IMG/VR virus record: IMGVR_UViG_3300008952_000138
Coordinates: 1 to 37,560 of that record
Direction: 5' to 3' (one strand)
DNA from: a virus
Length of the DNA: 37,560 nucleotides
The translations under genes were made by a program, and so were the position numbers. A model generated the notes under the pieces. The model was not told where the DNA came from. It saw only the letters and a program-made list of their open reading frames with translations, and did not search any database. Below are positions 16,362-22,972 of this stretch, piece by piece (positions within the stretch are counted from its first letter, which is position 1; each line of letters starts with the position of its first letter).

Positions 16362-16733
16362 TTAGGTAATTGTAGGCACGTTTCTTACGAGTAGTTCATC
16401 TGAACCTTTTATACCTATTGCCGATAATCTCTCATCTGTTTTAGATAATTGTATGACTACCCTATATACGCCTGCATTGTCTAGTTTGTTTATAGTTGGT
16501 TTGTATCTCCAAGTTCCTGCCGAACCTGATACTATATCAGCGTCTTCTGATAGTTGATACCAATCAGGTCTTTCTCTAGGATAAACCTTGATTTTAAGGG
16601 TATAAGATGATATATTCACAACACTTGATAACGCTTCATCACTATATATTGTACCTGTTAGGGCCAACGTATTATCATTAACATAATCTCCTGCTCCCCA
16701 AGACTTTTGGTCTAATTTAAGGTAATAAACCAT
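16362..16733 (-). CDS. Ig/BppU-like beta-sandwich virion protein
   Basis: This 123-residue protein is all-beta: LALTGTIYSDEALSS, then YTLKIKVYP, then GTWRYKPTINKLDNAG, then YRVVIQLSKTDERLS. The order resembles small beta-sandwich domains of phage baseplate or decoration proteins (BppU N-terminal type). Its location between terminase and portal is more in line with a capsid decoration or portal-associated protein than with a tail protein. A late-promoter element precedes it. Function is unproven. Confidence 0.55.
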   Translation of the reverse strand: MVYYLKLDQKSWGAGDYVNDNTLALTGTIYSDEALSSVVNISSYTLKIKVYPRERPDWYQLSEDADIVSGSAGTWRYKPTINKLDNAGVYRVVIQLSKTDERLSAIGIKGSDELLVRNVPTIT

Positions 16734-16757
16734 ACTGACTATTATTAGTAAATCAAA

Positions 16758-16767
16758 AAGAGAACTA
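16758..16767 (-). promoter_or_regulatory. Late promoter element TAGTTCTCTT
   Basis: TAGTTCTCTT on the minus strand begins 34 nt before the ATG at 16733, and its TAG is the stop codon of the large terminase gene. Confidence 0.65.
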
Positions 16768-18153
16768 ATATACTATTTTGGCTACTCCACCACCCATTTT
16801 ATAGTACCAAAGACACATTAGAAATGCGTCTCCTAAATCAAACGGATTGTGGTTATTCTTATCAGGCATACCCTTTGTGTTATACTTGATAGTCATTAAT
16901 TGTGAGATCATTCGCTTCATTGTGGGGTGTATTCTTACATCTAACTTGGCCACCTTCTCTGAAGCGTTAGCCGTCATTTCTTTTCCACTAACTCTGAAAT
17001 TAAATCCTACTACATCATATCCTAATTCTCTTAAATCTTTAATTAGTTCAGGTCTTGAACTATCAACTCTAATCTTTCTAATTTTATAGTTTTTAGCCAA
17101 CGTTTGTATTTTTGCTAATATTTGTGTATATGAAGTTCGTTCAAAGTCTTCTGCAAATACAATATGTGGTATCTTATTATATCTCTGTGCAATTACTATT
17201 CCAAAGTTAGATGAACTGAATCCAGGATCTAATGCCATTACCCTGTCATAAGAATCATCGTTTGGTTTAATAGGATAATCATCATTTGATATACCCTCTA
17301 AAGCTTCAGCACTAAATATATCTCCAGAGTTAGAACCCCATTCACCACAATATTCTCTAGCAAATGATCTTGCTTCCATAGCTGAATCTATAAATTTCTT
17401 ATTGAATACACTAGTCTTTGTTTTAGGATCTTTCTTTAATCCCCATTCATAATAGAACTCTAGTTTTTTATAAATTGAATCTTTTTCTCCCATTATATCA
17501 AAAAAGAAACCTGAAGCTTCTTCTCCTGCTGTAGATACCCAAACCACCCAAGAGTTTGATTTACCAATATAACGTTCTCCTACAGTTCTTACTATACTAT
17601 CATCTCTAATTTTAAAGAACGCTGCCTCATCTCCAAAAAATATGGATATCTTTGGTTTACCCCTAGCAGAGTGAATATTATTTGAAGGATAACATTTGAT
17701 TCTACTACCGTTCACTACAAACTCATAAACCCCTGCGTCTTGATAATCTATTTTATCTCTAATTAAGTCCTTAGCTCTTTTGATAATATCTTGTGCCAAA
17801 TCTACGTTTGGGCCAGTAACTATTATTGCTTCTTTACCGAAGAAAAAATCGTCAGTTAGTGACTTCCAAACGATCCACCTGATCATGAACTCTGTAATTC
17901 CAAGTCCTGTAGCTTTATAACATGATATGCATTTAGTCCTTTCCAACTCATCTAGTAATATCTGCTCATATTCATATACAGGGTGGTATATATCATCTCT
18001 CTCTGGACTACCTACAAAATGCCAAAAACAACAATTTTTGCGTTTAGATAAACTGTTCTTACACCAAAACTTTTCAGGTGTTTTTGTAAAGTCAGAATCC
18101 ACTTGTGATAATACTAATCTTTTGGTGTCTTCTGCTGCTAATCCTTTAGGCAT
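16765..18153 (-). CDS. Terminase large subunit
   Basis: This 462-residue protein is the packaging ATPase-nuclease. The ATPase domain has a deviant Walker A (KATGLGIT, residues 80-87), Walker B IFFGDEAAFF (171-180, D175/E176) and coupling motif VSTAG (206-210). The RNase H-like nuclease domain begins with MALDPGF (D309) and continues with IRVDSS and NPFDLGDAFL. An N-terminal Cys cluster (C31, C41, C42 with H45) may bind metal. In Walker A the usual Lys before Thr is replaced by Ile and a Lys stands at the first position, as in other terminases with displaced lysine. It overlaps the small subunit gene by 8 nt. Confidence 0.95.
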   Translation of the reverse strand: MPKGLAAEDTKRLVLSQVDSDFTKTPEKFWCKNSLSKRKNCCFWHFVGSPERDDIYHPVYEYEQILLDELERTKCISCYKATGLGITEFMIRWIVWKSLTDDFFFGKEAIIVTGPNVDLAQDIIKRAKDLIRDKIDYQDAGVYEFVVNGSRIKCYPSNNIHSARGKPKISIFFGDEAAFFKIRDDSIVRTVGERYIGKSNSWVVWVSTAGEEASGFFFDIMGEKDSIYKKLEFYYEWGLKKDPKTKTSVFNKKFIDSAMEARSFAREYCGEWGSNSGDIFSAEALEGISNDDYPIKPNDDSYDRVMALDPGFSSSNFGIVIAQRYNKIPHIVFAEDFERTSYTQILAKIQTLAKNYKIRKIRVDSSRPELIKDLRELGYDVVGFNFRVSGKEMTANASEKVAKLDVRIHPTMKRMISQLMTIKYNTKGMPDKNNHNPFDLGDAFLMCLWYYKMGGGVAKIVY

Positions 18154-18631
18154 TGGTCTTATCCTCTATTTCTTCGGGTTCTACCATTGTTATAGTATCA
18201 TATTTTTTCTTTCGTTCTAGTTTTAGTTTCTTAACTGCTAACGGTAATTCAATGTCTTGTAACATCTTCATTTTATCTAATCTAATTTCATGTCTTAATC
18301 TCATAAGTTTAATTTTAATATCATCTTCATCTGTTGCTTTTATCATTTCATCTACATCATCTAGTTCTGCGTCAAATGAGTTTTGTAATCTAACAAACTC
18401 TGCTGTATATTTATCAATAGCGTCTTCTCCTATGTATTTCTCATATTCGGATTTTATTTTTTGTATGTGATAGTTGACACCTGGTACGGTAATATTACCG
18501 TACTTTGAGGTAAACTCTTGAGTTGCATTTAACTCTCTCTCTATAGCTGAAGCACTCTTATGGAAGAATATATACAAGTCTCTAATCTTGTTTCGTATTT
18601 GATCTGATTTCTCTTGATCTCTTAAAGGCAT
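18146..18631 (-). CDS. Putative terminase small subunit
   Basis: The 161-residue protein is highly charged and helical. The N-terminus (residues 1-60) contains helices that could form a helix-turn-helix (IRNKIRDLYIFFHKSASAIEREL, then VPGVNYHIQKI). The rest is coiled coil (LDDVDEMIKAT, LMRLRHEIRLDKMKMLQDIE) for oligomer formation. It begins the late operon and overlaps the large subunit gene, the typical terS place. The coding sequence contains a perfect 20-bp palindrome at 18484-18503. A TATA box lies about 29 nt upstream of the ATG. Family membership is inferred from position and architecture. Confidence 0.75.
   Translation of the reverse strand: MPLRDQEKSDQIRNKIRDLYIFFHKSASAIERELNATQEFTSKYGNITVPGVNYHIQKIKSEYEKYIGEDAIDKYTAEFVRLQNSFDAELDDVDEMIKATDEDDIKIKLMRLRHEIRLDKMKMLQDIELPLAVKKLKLERKKKYDTITMVEPEEIEDKTNA
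18484..18503. promoter_or_regulatory. Perfect 20-bp palindrome in terS
   Basis: GTACGGTAATATTACCGTAC is a perfect inverted repeat without spacer. The half-site GTACGGTA recurs as a tandem array at 20553-20580 and as GTACCGTAC at 34984-34992. It may be an operator or a packaging (pac) site; pac sites of several headful phages lie inside terS. Confidence 0.5.
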
Positions 18632-18656
18632 GATATTTAAACTTTACTAGATTGAT

Positions 18657-18664
18657 TTATATAA
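18657..18664. promoter_or_regulatory. Palindromic TATA box, bidirectional promoter
   Basis: TTATATAA reads the same on both strands. Its centre is about 29 nt before the small terminase ATG (18631, minus) and about 25 nt before the ATG at 18685 (plus). Both distances fit leaderless archaeal transcripts. Confidence 0.65.
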
Positions 18665-18684
18665 GCCTATTGAGAACAATTTAT

Positions 18685-19197
18685 ATGCAAATAGAGTGTA
18701 GTAATATAAAATGTAGTAATACCTTCTTCATTGATGAAAATAAAGGGTATAAGTTCCCTAGTAAGAGATACTACTGCATACCATGTAGAAAAAATGAATA
18801 TAAAATAAAACTAAAATGTGCAGGGTGTTTAATGGAGTTCACACCTGACAAACTAACTCAAAAATACTGTGGTGGAAATTGTAAGGTAATGTTGGCCACC
18901 AGGAGAAAGTATCAAAGAGAACACCTGTTAAATAAACGAATACTTAAATGTAAAATATGCAACCAAGATATACCACCTATTGCAAAAACATATAGACGTA
19001 AAATATGTAAACTTTGTAGAGATAATTTCCTAGAAAGATATAATAAGATAAAAATTCAAATGAATGGTATGCAAGTTGCTGGAAAGAAAAGGGGTATCAT
19101 GAACTGTTTATTATGTAATAAAGGTGTTAAGAATAGGTTATTCTGTAGTGATGTTTGTGCTAAAACGGGTAGATCCGTAAGGAAGACAGGTAATTGA
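18685..19197 (+). CDS. Four-zinc-ribbon protein
   Basis: From the ATG at 18685 the product has 170 residues and contains four successive Cys-pair units: C4/C9 with CIPC; KCAGC with YCGGNC; KCKIC with CKLC; NCLLC with FCSDVC. The last resembles FCS-type treble-clef fingers. Spacers are rich in Lys and Arg, so nucleic-acid binding is likely. A TTG at 18652 would extend the frame, but the TATA box lies inside that extension, which favours the ATG. It is the first gene rightward from the bidirectional promoter. I do not recognise a named family. Confidence 0.75.
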   Translation: MQIECSNIKCSNTFFIDENKGYKFPSKRYYCIPCRKNEYKIKLKCAGCLMEFTPDKLTQKYCGGNCKVMLATRRKYQREHLLNKRILKCKICNQDIPPIAKTYRRKICKLCRDNFLERYNKIKIQMNGMQVAGKKRGIMNCLLCNKGVKNRLFCSDVCAKTGRSVRKTGN

Positions 19198-19295
19198 AAT
19201 GTTGTGGCTACGAATGGAGAACGGTGGTTAAAAGGTGTCTAGTGTGCAACAAAACAATACAGAAGAAGCGTTCTACTCCATCAAAATCGAAATAA
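19194..19295 (+). CDS. 33-residue zinc-knuckle peptide (tentative)
   Basis: The frame starts at TTG overlapping the stop of the four-ribbon gene (TTGA). The peptide holds C3, C4 and a CLVC pair followed by a basic tail (KKRSTPSKSK), consistent with one small zinc site. It overlaps the next frame by about 50 nt, so one of the two may be spurious. Confidence 0.4.
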   Translation: MKCCGYEWRTVVKRCLVCNKTIQKKRSTPSKSK

Positions 19296-19402
19296 ATGAT
19301 TCTACAACTTCCTATAACCATGATAAGAGCATAACTCTGATGAGTAAAGATGAGAATTGTGAGAAACTCATTAAGATGGCGAGAAGTTTCATTGAAGCAT
19401 AA
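19244..19402 (+). CDS. Small hypothetical protein (tentative)
   Basis: The 52-residue frame starts at GTG 19244 with GGTG about 6 nt upstream as a possible ribosome-binding site. The peptide (FYSIKIEIND, then ITLMSKDENCEKLIKMARSFIEA) looks like strand-strand-helix. It overlaps both neighbours in other frames. No family recognised. Confidence 0.45.
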   Translation: MQQNNTEEAFYSIKIEINDSTTSYNHDKSITLMSKDENCEKLIKMARSFIEA

Positions 19403-19508
19403 ATGCCCTAGATGTGAGTTTGAAATGGAAGAATTATCAGCTTGTCATTTAAGATGTGATAATTGTGGTAGTGAAATGGACTGTTCTGACAAGGGAAGTG
19501 TTTGGTAA
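19350..19508 (+). CDS. 52-residue zinc-ribbon protein
   Basis: The ATG at 19350 lies inside the end of the preceding frame. The peptide carries CPRC and CDNC pairs 15 residues apart with C/H between them and an acidic tail (MDCSDKGSVW), a clear zinc-ribbon. The TAA stop shares its last base with the following ATG (TAATG), which indicates translational coupling. Confidence 0.6.
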   Translation: MRIVRNSLRWREVSLKHKCPRCEFEMEELSACHLRCDNCGSEMDCSDKGSVW

Positions 19509-19780
19509 TGATTGACGATTCTCATAAAACAGCATGGGTTTTTGGGTATTTAAAGGCATATTTTGACTTGTATATTTCTATGGGTACTGATCCAGATAGA
19601 CTTAGTGCTTCAATGCAGTTTTTAACAGAAAAAGTATTAGATAGGCTTAAAATAAGAGATAATAAAATGCTTAATTCTACTATAGAACAGATAGACCAAT
19701 TAGACCTGGAACTTACTATAGCCAAAGTAATTAAAGAAAATACTGACGATTCTACCAAAACATTCAGTATAACATTCTAA
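19508..19780 (+). CDS. Hypothetical helical protein, 90 residues
   Basis: The ATG at 19508 overlaps the stop of the zinc-ribbon gene. The product is mostly helical (FGYLKAYFDLYISM, QFLTEKVLDRLKIRDNKM, IEQIDQLDLELTIAKVIKEN) with no Cys. A TTG 6 nt upstream is a less likely start. No family recognised; it may be a small regulator or dimerising protein. Confidence 0.65.
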   Translation: MIDDSHKTAWVFGYLKAYFDLYISMGTDPDRLSASMQFLTEKVLDRLKIRDNKMLNSTIEQIDQLDLELTIAKVIKENTDDSTKTFSITF

Positions 19781-19782
19781 AC

Positions 19783-19790
19783 AAATATAT
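19783..19790 (+). promoter_or_regulatory. TATA box for secreted-protein gene
   Basis: AAATATAT is centred 27 nt before the ATG at 19814. Between the two lies an inverted repeat AGGGC-GTTA-GCCCT (19791-19804) that could be an operator at the transcript start. Confidence 0.55.
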
Positions 19791-19813
19791 AGGGCGTTAG
19801 CCCTTTAAAGTCC

Positions 19814-20020
19814 ATGAAATACATAACAATACTGTTATTGGCCATTGTAATATCTCTAGTTCCGTTTGCTAGTGCCTGTGGCTTTGTTAGTGAGGATAGT
19901 ATAAAGAATAGTGGAACTGACTATTACTATGACAGATATGATAGTAGTAATTGGACTATGCCTGATAACATATACAATCCAGATAACTATGATGAATGTT
20001 ATATGCTTGGTTGGTGTTAA
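19814..20020 (+). CDS. Small secreted protein
   Basis: The 68-residue product has a clear signal peptide: K2, hydrophobic core ITILLLAIVISLVPF, and a likely cleavage after ASA (residue 21). The mature peptide starts with Cys and is rich in Tyr, Asp and Asn, ending in GWC; a C-terminal Cys could pair with C22 or C62. It could be surface-attached or membrane-bound. It has its own TATA box. No family recognised; a virus-encoded surface or exclusion peptide is possible. Confidence 0.65.
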   Translation: MKYITILLLAIVISLVPFASACGFVSEDSIKNSGTDYYYDRYDSSNWTMPDNIYNPDNYDECYMLGWC

Positions 20021-20141
20021 TGTCGGTTAGTTACTCCGATCCTTCCTGATACCAGGATATGCAAACTCACACTACACTAACTACAAACATAATTAATAAT
20101 AACACTTAATAAGTATTATTAACTATTAATTATTAACAACG

Positions 20142-20148
20142 TTTATAT
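20142..20148 (+). promoter_or_regulatory. TATA box
   Basis: TTTATAT is centred about 26 nt before the ATG at 20171, consistent with a leaderless transcript. Upstream is an AT-rich tract with repeated ATTAACTATTAATTATTAAC. Confidence 0.55.
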
Positions 20149-20170
20149 CTATAAGGGGTAAGAGATAATC

Positions 20171-20359
20171 ATGGATATTATATCCCATCTATGTATAGAG
20201 CATTTCCTAGAGTTCAGAACAAAGAATAACAAGTATGAATGTATAGTAGTAAGGGCCTCTGACATAAAGAACTGTCATAAATGTGATAGGGAAGCCACAT
20301 ACTTCATCAAATATCACAAGCCAATGTATCATGATCTAGTAGATGATACTGACCTCTGA
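20171..20359 (+). CDS. 62-residue CxxC protein
   Basis: The protein contains C8/H11 near the N-terminus and a CHKCD pair at about residues 35-39 followed by an H-rich tail (KYHKPMYHD), which together could bind zinc. It is preceded by its own TATA box. It is the last gene before a 670-bp non-coding stretch. Function unknown. Confidence 0.55.
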   Translation: MDIISHLCIEHFLEFRTKNNKYECIVVRASDIKNCHKCDREATYFIKYHKPMYHDLVDDTDL

Positions 20360-20434
20360 TTTTCGAGATTTTTTCTTGGTTTTAAAAAGCAGGGGGCCAA
20401 TCCTATATATAAGTGTATCTGTCGATCAGTTTTT

Positions 20435-20474
20435 TTAGGCGTGGGTTGGCCGATTTAGGCATGAATCCGATCAA
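20435..20474 (+). repeat. Two 20-bp direct repeats, TTAGGCRTG type
   Basis: TTAGGCGTG at 20435 and TTAGGCATG at 20455 begin 20-bp units that end with GCCGAT and CCGATC. A partial third copy TTAGGCA is at 20511. The same units reappear at 24812-24851, on the other side of the amidoligase operon. Confidence 0.6.
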
Positions 20475-20552
20475 AATCAAATTCGTTTATATATGAAATA
20501 AACACTTATATTAGGCAAACATCTTCTGCGTCACGACGATCTAATTTTAGTG

Positions 20553-20580
20553 GTACGGTACTGTACGGTAAATTACGGTC
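20553..20580 (+). repeat. Three 10-bp tandem GTACGGTA repeats
   Basis: GTACGGTACT, GTACGGTAAA and TTACGGTCCG follow each other with exact 10-bp periodicity, i.e. one face of the helix. The unit equals the half-site of the terS palindrome. Confidence 0.55.
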
Positions 20581-20744
20581 CGGCCAGTTTCCAGGTATAT
20601 AACCTTTTTGGTGGCCCATCATATATAACCTTTACGGTTAAGTATTACTTAATTTGACAAAGTAAAAGTTAAATGAAAAAATCGCTGAATAGTTTATGAA
20701 TAGAATGTAAGTATGGAAAGTAATTTCATTCATTCATGAAAGTT

Positions 20745-20783
20745 AAAAAAAAATAGAGTGATTAGATTATTCCTTATCTAATC
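20745..20783 (-). terminator. Hairpin plus T-run terminator (minus strand)
   Basis: GATTAGAT (20760-20767) pairs with ATCTAATC (20776-20783) around an 8-nt loop. On the minus strand this 8-bp stem is followed after 6 nt by nine T (20753-20745), an intrinsic-terminator layout. Confidence 0.6.
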
Positions 20784-20850
20784 TGTATAGAGTTTCTAAC
20801 TCATTTAAGATCTTATTCATAGTCTCTATGATATATTGATCTGTTGTCAT
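20767..20850 (-). CDS. 27-residue micro-protein or small RNA
   Basis: A short frame (MTTDQYIIETMNKILNELET...) starts at ATG 20850, 26 nt downstream of a TATA-like GGTATAAG (20873-20880), and ends within the stem of an intrinsic terminator. The unit is thus complete: promoter, a transcript of about 110 nt, and terminator. The peptide is amphipathic-helical. It might equally be a non-coding RNA. Confidence 0.4.
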   Translation of the reverse strand: MTTDQYIIETMNKILNELETLYRLDKE

Positions 20851-20872
20851 GTTGTATTATTTCCAAGATTAT

Positions 20873-20880
20873 CTTATACC
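20873..20880 (-). promoter_or_regulatory. TATA box of minus-strand small transcript
   Basis: GGTATAAG on the minus strand is centred 26.5 nt before the ATG at 20850. Confidence 0.45.
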
Positions 20881-21031
20881 TTTTCGAGTGAAATTCTTTT
20901 GACTAATTGGTTAATATCAATTCAATCATAAGTTAAGTGATACTTAATTTCCTGGCAAATAATTATACTACTTTTCATCTTATTATTTGTATGATTTTAA
21001 TTATTAACTATTGATAACAATATAATATAGA

Positions 21032-21370
21032 ATGACAGATTATAATGATCGTATAATAATATCTGATGACATGGGAATATATCCAACTGGAGATTATACA
21101 CAATTTAAAAACAAATACTTAGAGATAATTAGAATTGAAAAATTCAATAGAAAAGATCAAATTGTAACTATTCCAGATAATGTTATTGAAAAATCAATCA
21201 TAACGTATATTCCTCAAGTATGGGTAAATGATCTAAATCAAGAGATTGATTGTTATAAAATAACTATACCAAATGGAGATAATTATTATGTAATAAGATC
21301 GGATTTTCCAGATACTAATAGAACAGAGAGAATAATCAGATTATGCTTAGGAGATATTAAAAATGATTAA
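21032..21370 (+). CDS. Hypothetical protein, first gene of amidoligase operon
   Basis: The 112-residue acidic protein has beta-rich segments (RIIISDDMGIYPTGDY, YLEIIRIEKF, YKITIPNGDNYYVIRSDF). It overlaps the next gene by 8 nt, showing it belongs to the amidoligase operon. Codon use is extremely AT-rich compared with the structural genes. No clear TATA box stands at the usual distance; a TTTTAATTATTAA tract lies about 31 nt upstream. No family recognised. Confidence 0.7.
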   Translation: MTDYNDRIIISDDMGIYPTGDYTQFKNKYLEIIRIEKFNRKDQIVTIPDNVIEKSIITYIPQVWVNDLNQEIDCYKITIPNGDNYYVIRSDFPDTNRTERIIRLCLGDIKND

Positions 21371-21806
21371 TCCAGATATTCAACTAAGTTTAGAACTTGA
21401 TCCAAAATATGACTATATCAAATTATATGCAAAATCTCCATTCATTGAATCATTCATGAAGAGTCAGATATTAGAAGAGGATCCCTACTATTACAAAGAA
21501 GACGATAAATTCTATAATTTAAGAGACAGCCATTTTAATTCAGAGTTTAGATATTATCTTAAAACCCTTGATTACTTAACTAGATTCATAGATAATGATG
21601 AAAGCGTAATTAATCTAAGTGTATTACGTCAAGTCGGTTTATCTGAAGGTATAACACAAATTTATCATCATGCTTATACTGATAAGGAGTTACAGCAATT
21701 TACCACAAAAACCCAGAATATACTAGATAAAATGACTCAAGCTATAATGTTCACTAAAACCCAAAGAAAAGCAGAATTTAAGATAAAATTGGAGTATAAA
21801 GAATAA
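21363..21806 (+). CDS. Hypothetical helical protein in amidoligase operon
   Basis: This 147-residue protein is rich in Tyr, Phe, Asp and Lys and mainly helical (YYLKTLDYLTRFI, LSVLRQVGLSEGITQIYHHAY, ILDKMTQAIMFTK). It overlaps the previous gene by 8 nt and shares its last base with the amidoligase start (TAATG), so the three are translationally coupled. It might be a substrate carrier or partner of the ligase, but nothing in the sequence proves that. Confidence 0.7.
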   Translation: MINPDIQLSLELDPKYDYIKLYAKSPFIESFMKSQILEEDPYYYKEDDKFYNLRDSHFNSEFRYYLKTLDYLTRFIDNDESVINLSVLRQVGLSEGITQIYHHAYTDKELQQFTTKTQNILDKMTQAIMFTKTQRKAEFKIKLEYKE

Positions 21807-22972
21807 TGTCTTTTCAAGAGTCTTTAGAATGGAATAGTTTAACAAGAGATATTGACTTTAATTCTAAGAAGAAATACACAATAAAAGACATTTATCAAAC
21901 ATTAGACGATTTAACGCAAATTATCAACCATGATATTTCAAATGATCAATCATATGATATGAATTATTTAAAAATGAAATATAATGACTTTAACGAATAT
22001 TCAAAAAACATACAAACTAATTTTATGATAAATGATTGTTTTAAATCTCTATTATTTCAAGTGAGAAATTTAAGAAAAAATACAAAGTTTAAACACATTG
22101 AATCATTTGGTTTTGAATTCGAGTCTATATTATCAACGGGCATAGAATATTTCTTAAATGATTATCATTCTTGTGATGATCAAGAATACATAGATTATAA
22201 AGAGATTTTTTCTCATTATGAAAATGAATGTAGTATTGAAGCCGAAGATCATCGATGTGATAATTACGATGATCGTTCTTGTGATTTTTGTATTTCTGAA
22301 GATGGCGACGAATGTAACGGTGATTGTTCACACTGTTTAAACGAATGTTCGTGTTATGAAGGTGAAAATTCAGAATGTGATCACATAGTAGAATTAATTA
22401 CAAAACCATTAGAGACAATTTCACAACTAGAGAAAAGCTTCGATATATTATATGATATATTTGGATTATCAGAGGTAAATCAATCAATGGGCAAACATAC
22501 AACAGTAAAATTAAGAAATTATCAGAGATATTGTAAACTAATGAATTTAGATTTAACAAATACGTTTAGTAATTTATTGAGGGTTTATGGTAAATTATAC
22601 AAAATAACTAGAGAGTCATATTTTACCCGTTTAAATCATGGGAATCACTTTTGTTATCCTAATGATTCAAATTTTAATTTTTCTGAACAATTACAACAGA
22701 CTAGAAAATCTGGAGATATTAGATATAAGCATTTTAATTTTAAACACAATTATCAACCATTACAAATTGAATTAAGAGTTTTACCCATGTTTTCAAGTAA
22801 ACAAACAGCTATTGATATTGAAAAATTAATGTTGTTATCTTTAGATTGGATATTAAACAACATAAAGACAAAAAAAGAAACGATTGTTTTAAAGTCAAAT
22901 ATTCCGAAATTCAGAGTTAAACCGTTAAACATAATTGGACAAAAACAAAAAATTGAGAGAGTGATTTTATAA
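21806..22972 (+). CDS. Amidoligase (COOH-NH2 ligase, GS-like fold)
   Basis: The 388-residue protein shows the motif order of the Amidoligase_2 family: GFEFE (102-106), VELITKPL (195-202), SMGKHTTV (227-234, equivalent of the family GxHv block), RNYQRY (237-242), and IELRVLP (331-337). These would form the ATP/Mg site of a glutamine-synthetase-like ligase that joins a carboxyl group to an amine. Between the first two motifs sits a segment with 11 Cys (C123-C191) that probably binds zinc. The stop overlaps the start of the glutamine amidotransferase gene by one base, suggesting that the two enzymes act together. The substrate is unknown. Confidence 0.82.
   Translation: MSFQESLEWNSLTRDIDFNSKKKYTIKDIYQTLDDLTQIINHDISNDQSYDMNYLKMKYNDFNEYSKNIQTNFMINDCFKSLLFQVRNLRKNTKFKHIESFGFEFESILSTGIEYFLNDYHSCDDQEYIDYKEIFSHYENECSIEAEDHRCDNYDDRSCDFCISEDGDECNGDCSHCLNECSCYEGENSECDHIVELITKPLETISQLEKSFDILYDIFGLSEVNQSMGKHTTVKLRNYQRYCKLMNLDLTNTFSNLLRVYGKLYKITRESYFTRLNHGNHFCYPNDSNFNFSEQLQQTRKSGDIRYKHFNFKHNYQPLQIELRVLPMFSSKQTAIDIEKLMLLSLDWILNNIKTKKETIVLKSNIPKFRVKPLNIIGQKQKIERVIL

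Larger units (their letters stand above)
20360..21031. other. Non-coding regulatory region with repeats
   Basis: This 672-bp stretch has no plus-strand gene. It holds two 20-bp-spaced TTAGGCRTG repeats (20435 and 20455), three 10-bp-spaced (G/T)TACGGT(A/C) repeats (20553-20580), two TATATAACCTTT direct repeats 26 bp apart (20596 and 20622), an inverted repeat TTTCAT/ATGAAA (20724-20741), and a small minus-strand transcription unit (20745-20880). Confidence 0.6.

Noticed and set aside
22125-22331. Minus-strand frame opposite the Cys-rich part of the amidoligase
   Set aside because: His/Asn/Tyr-rich peptide that mirrors the Cys/Asp codons of the plus strand; no promoter and no known family.
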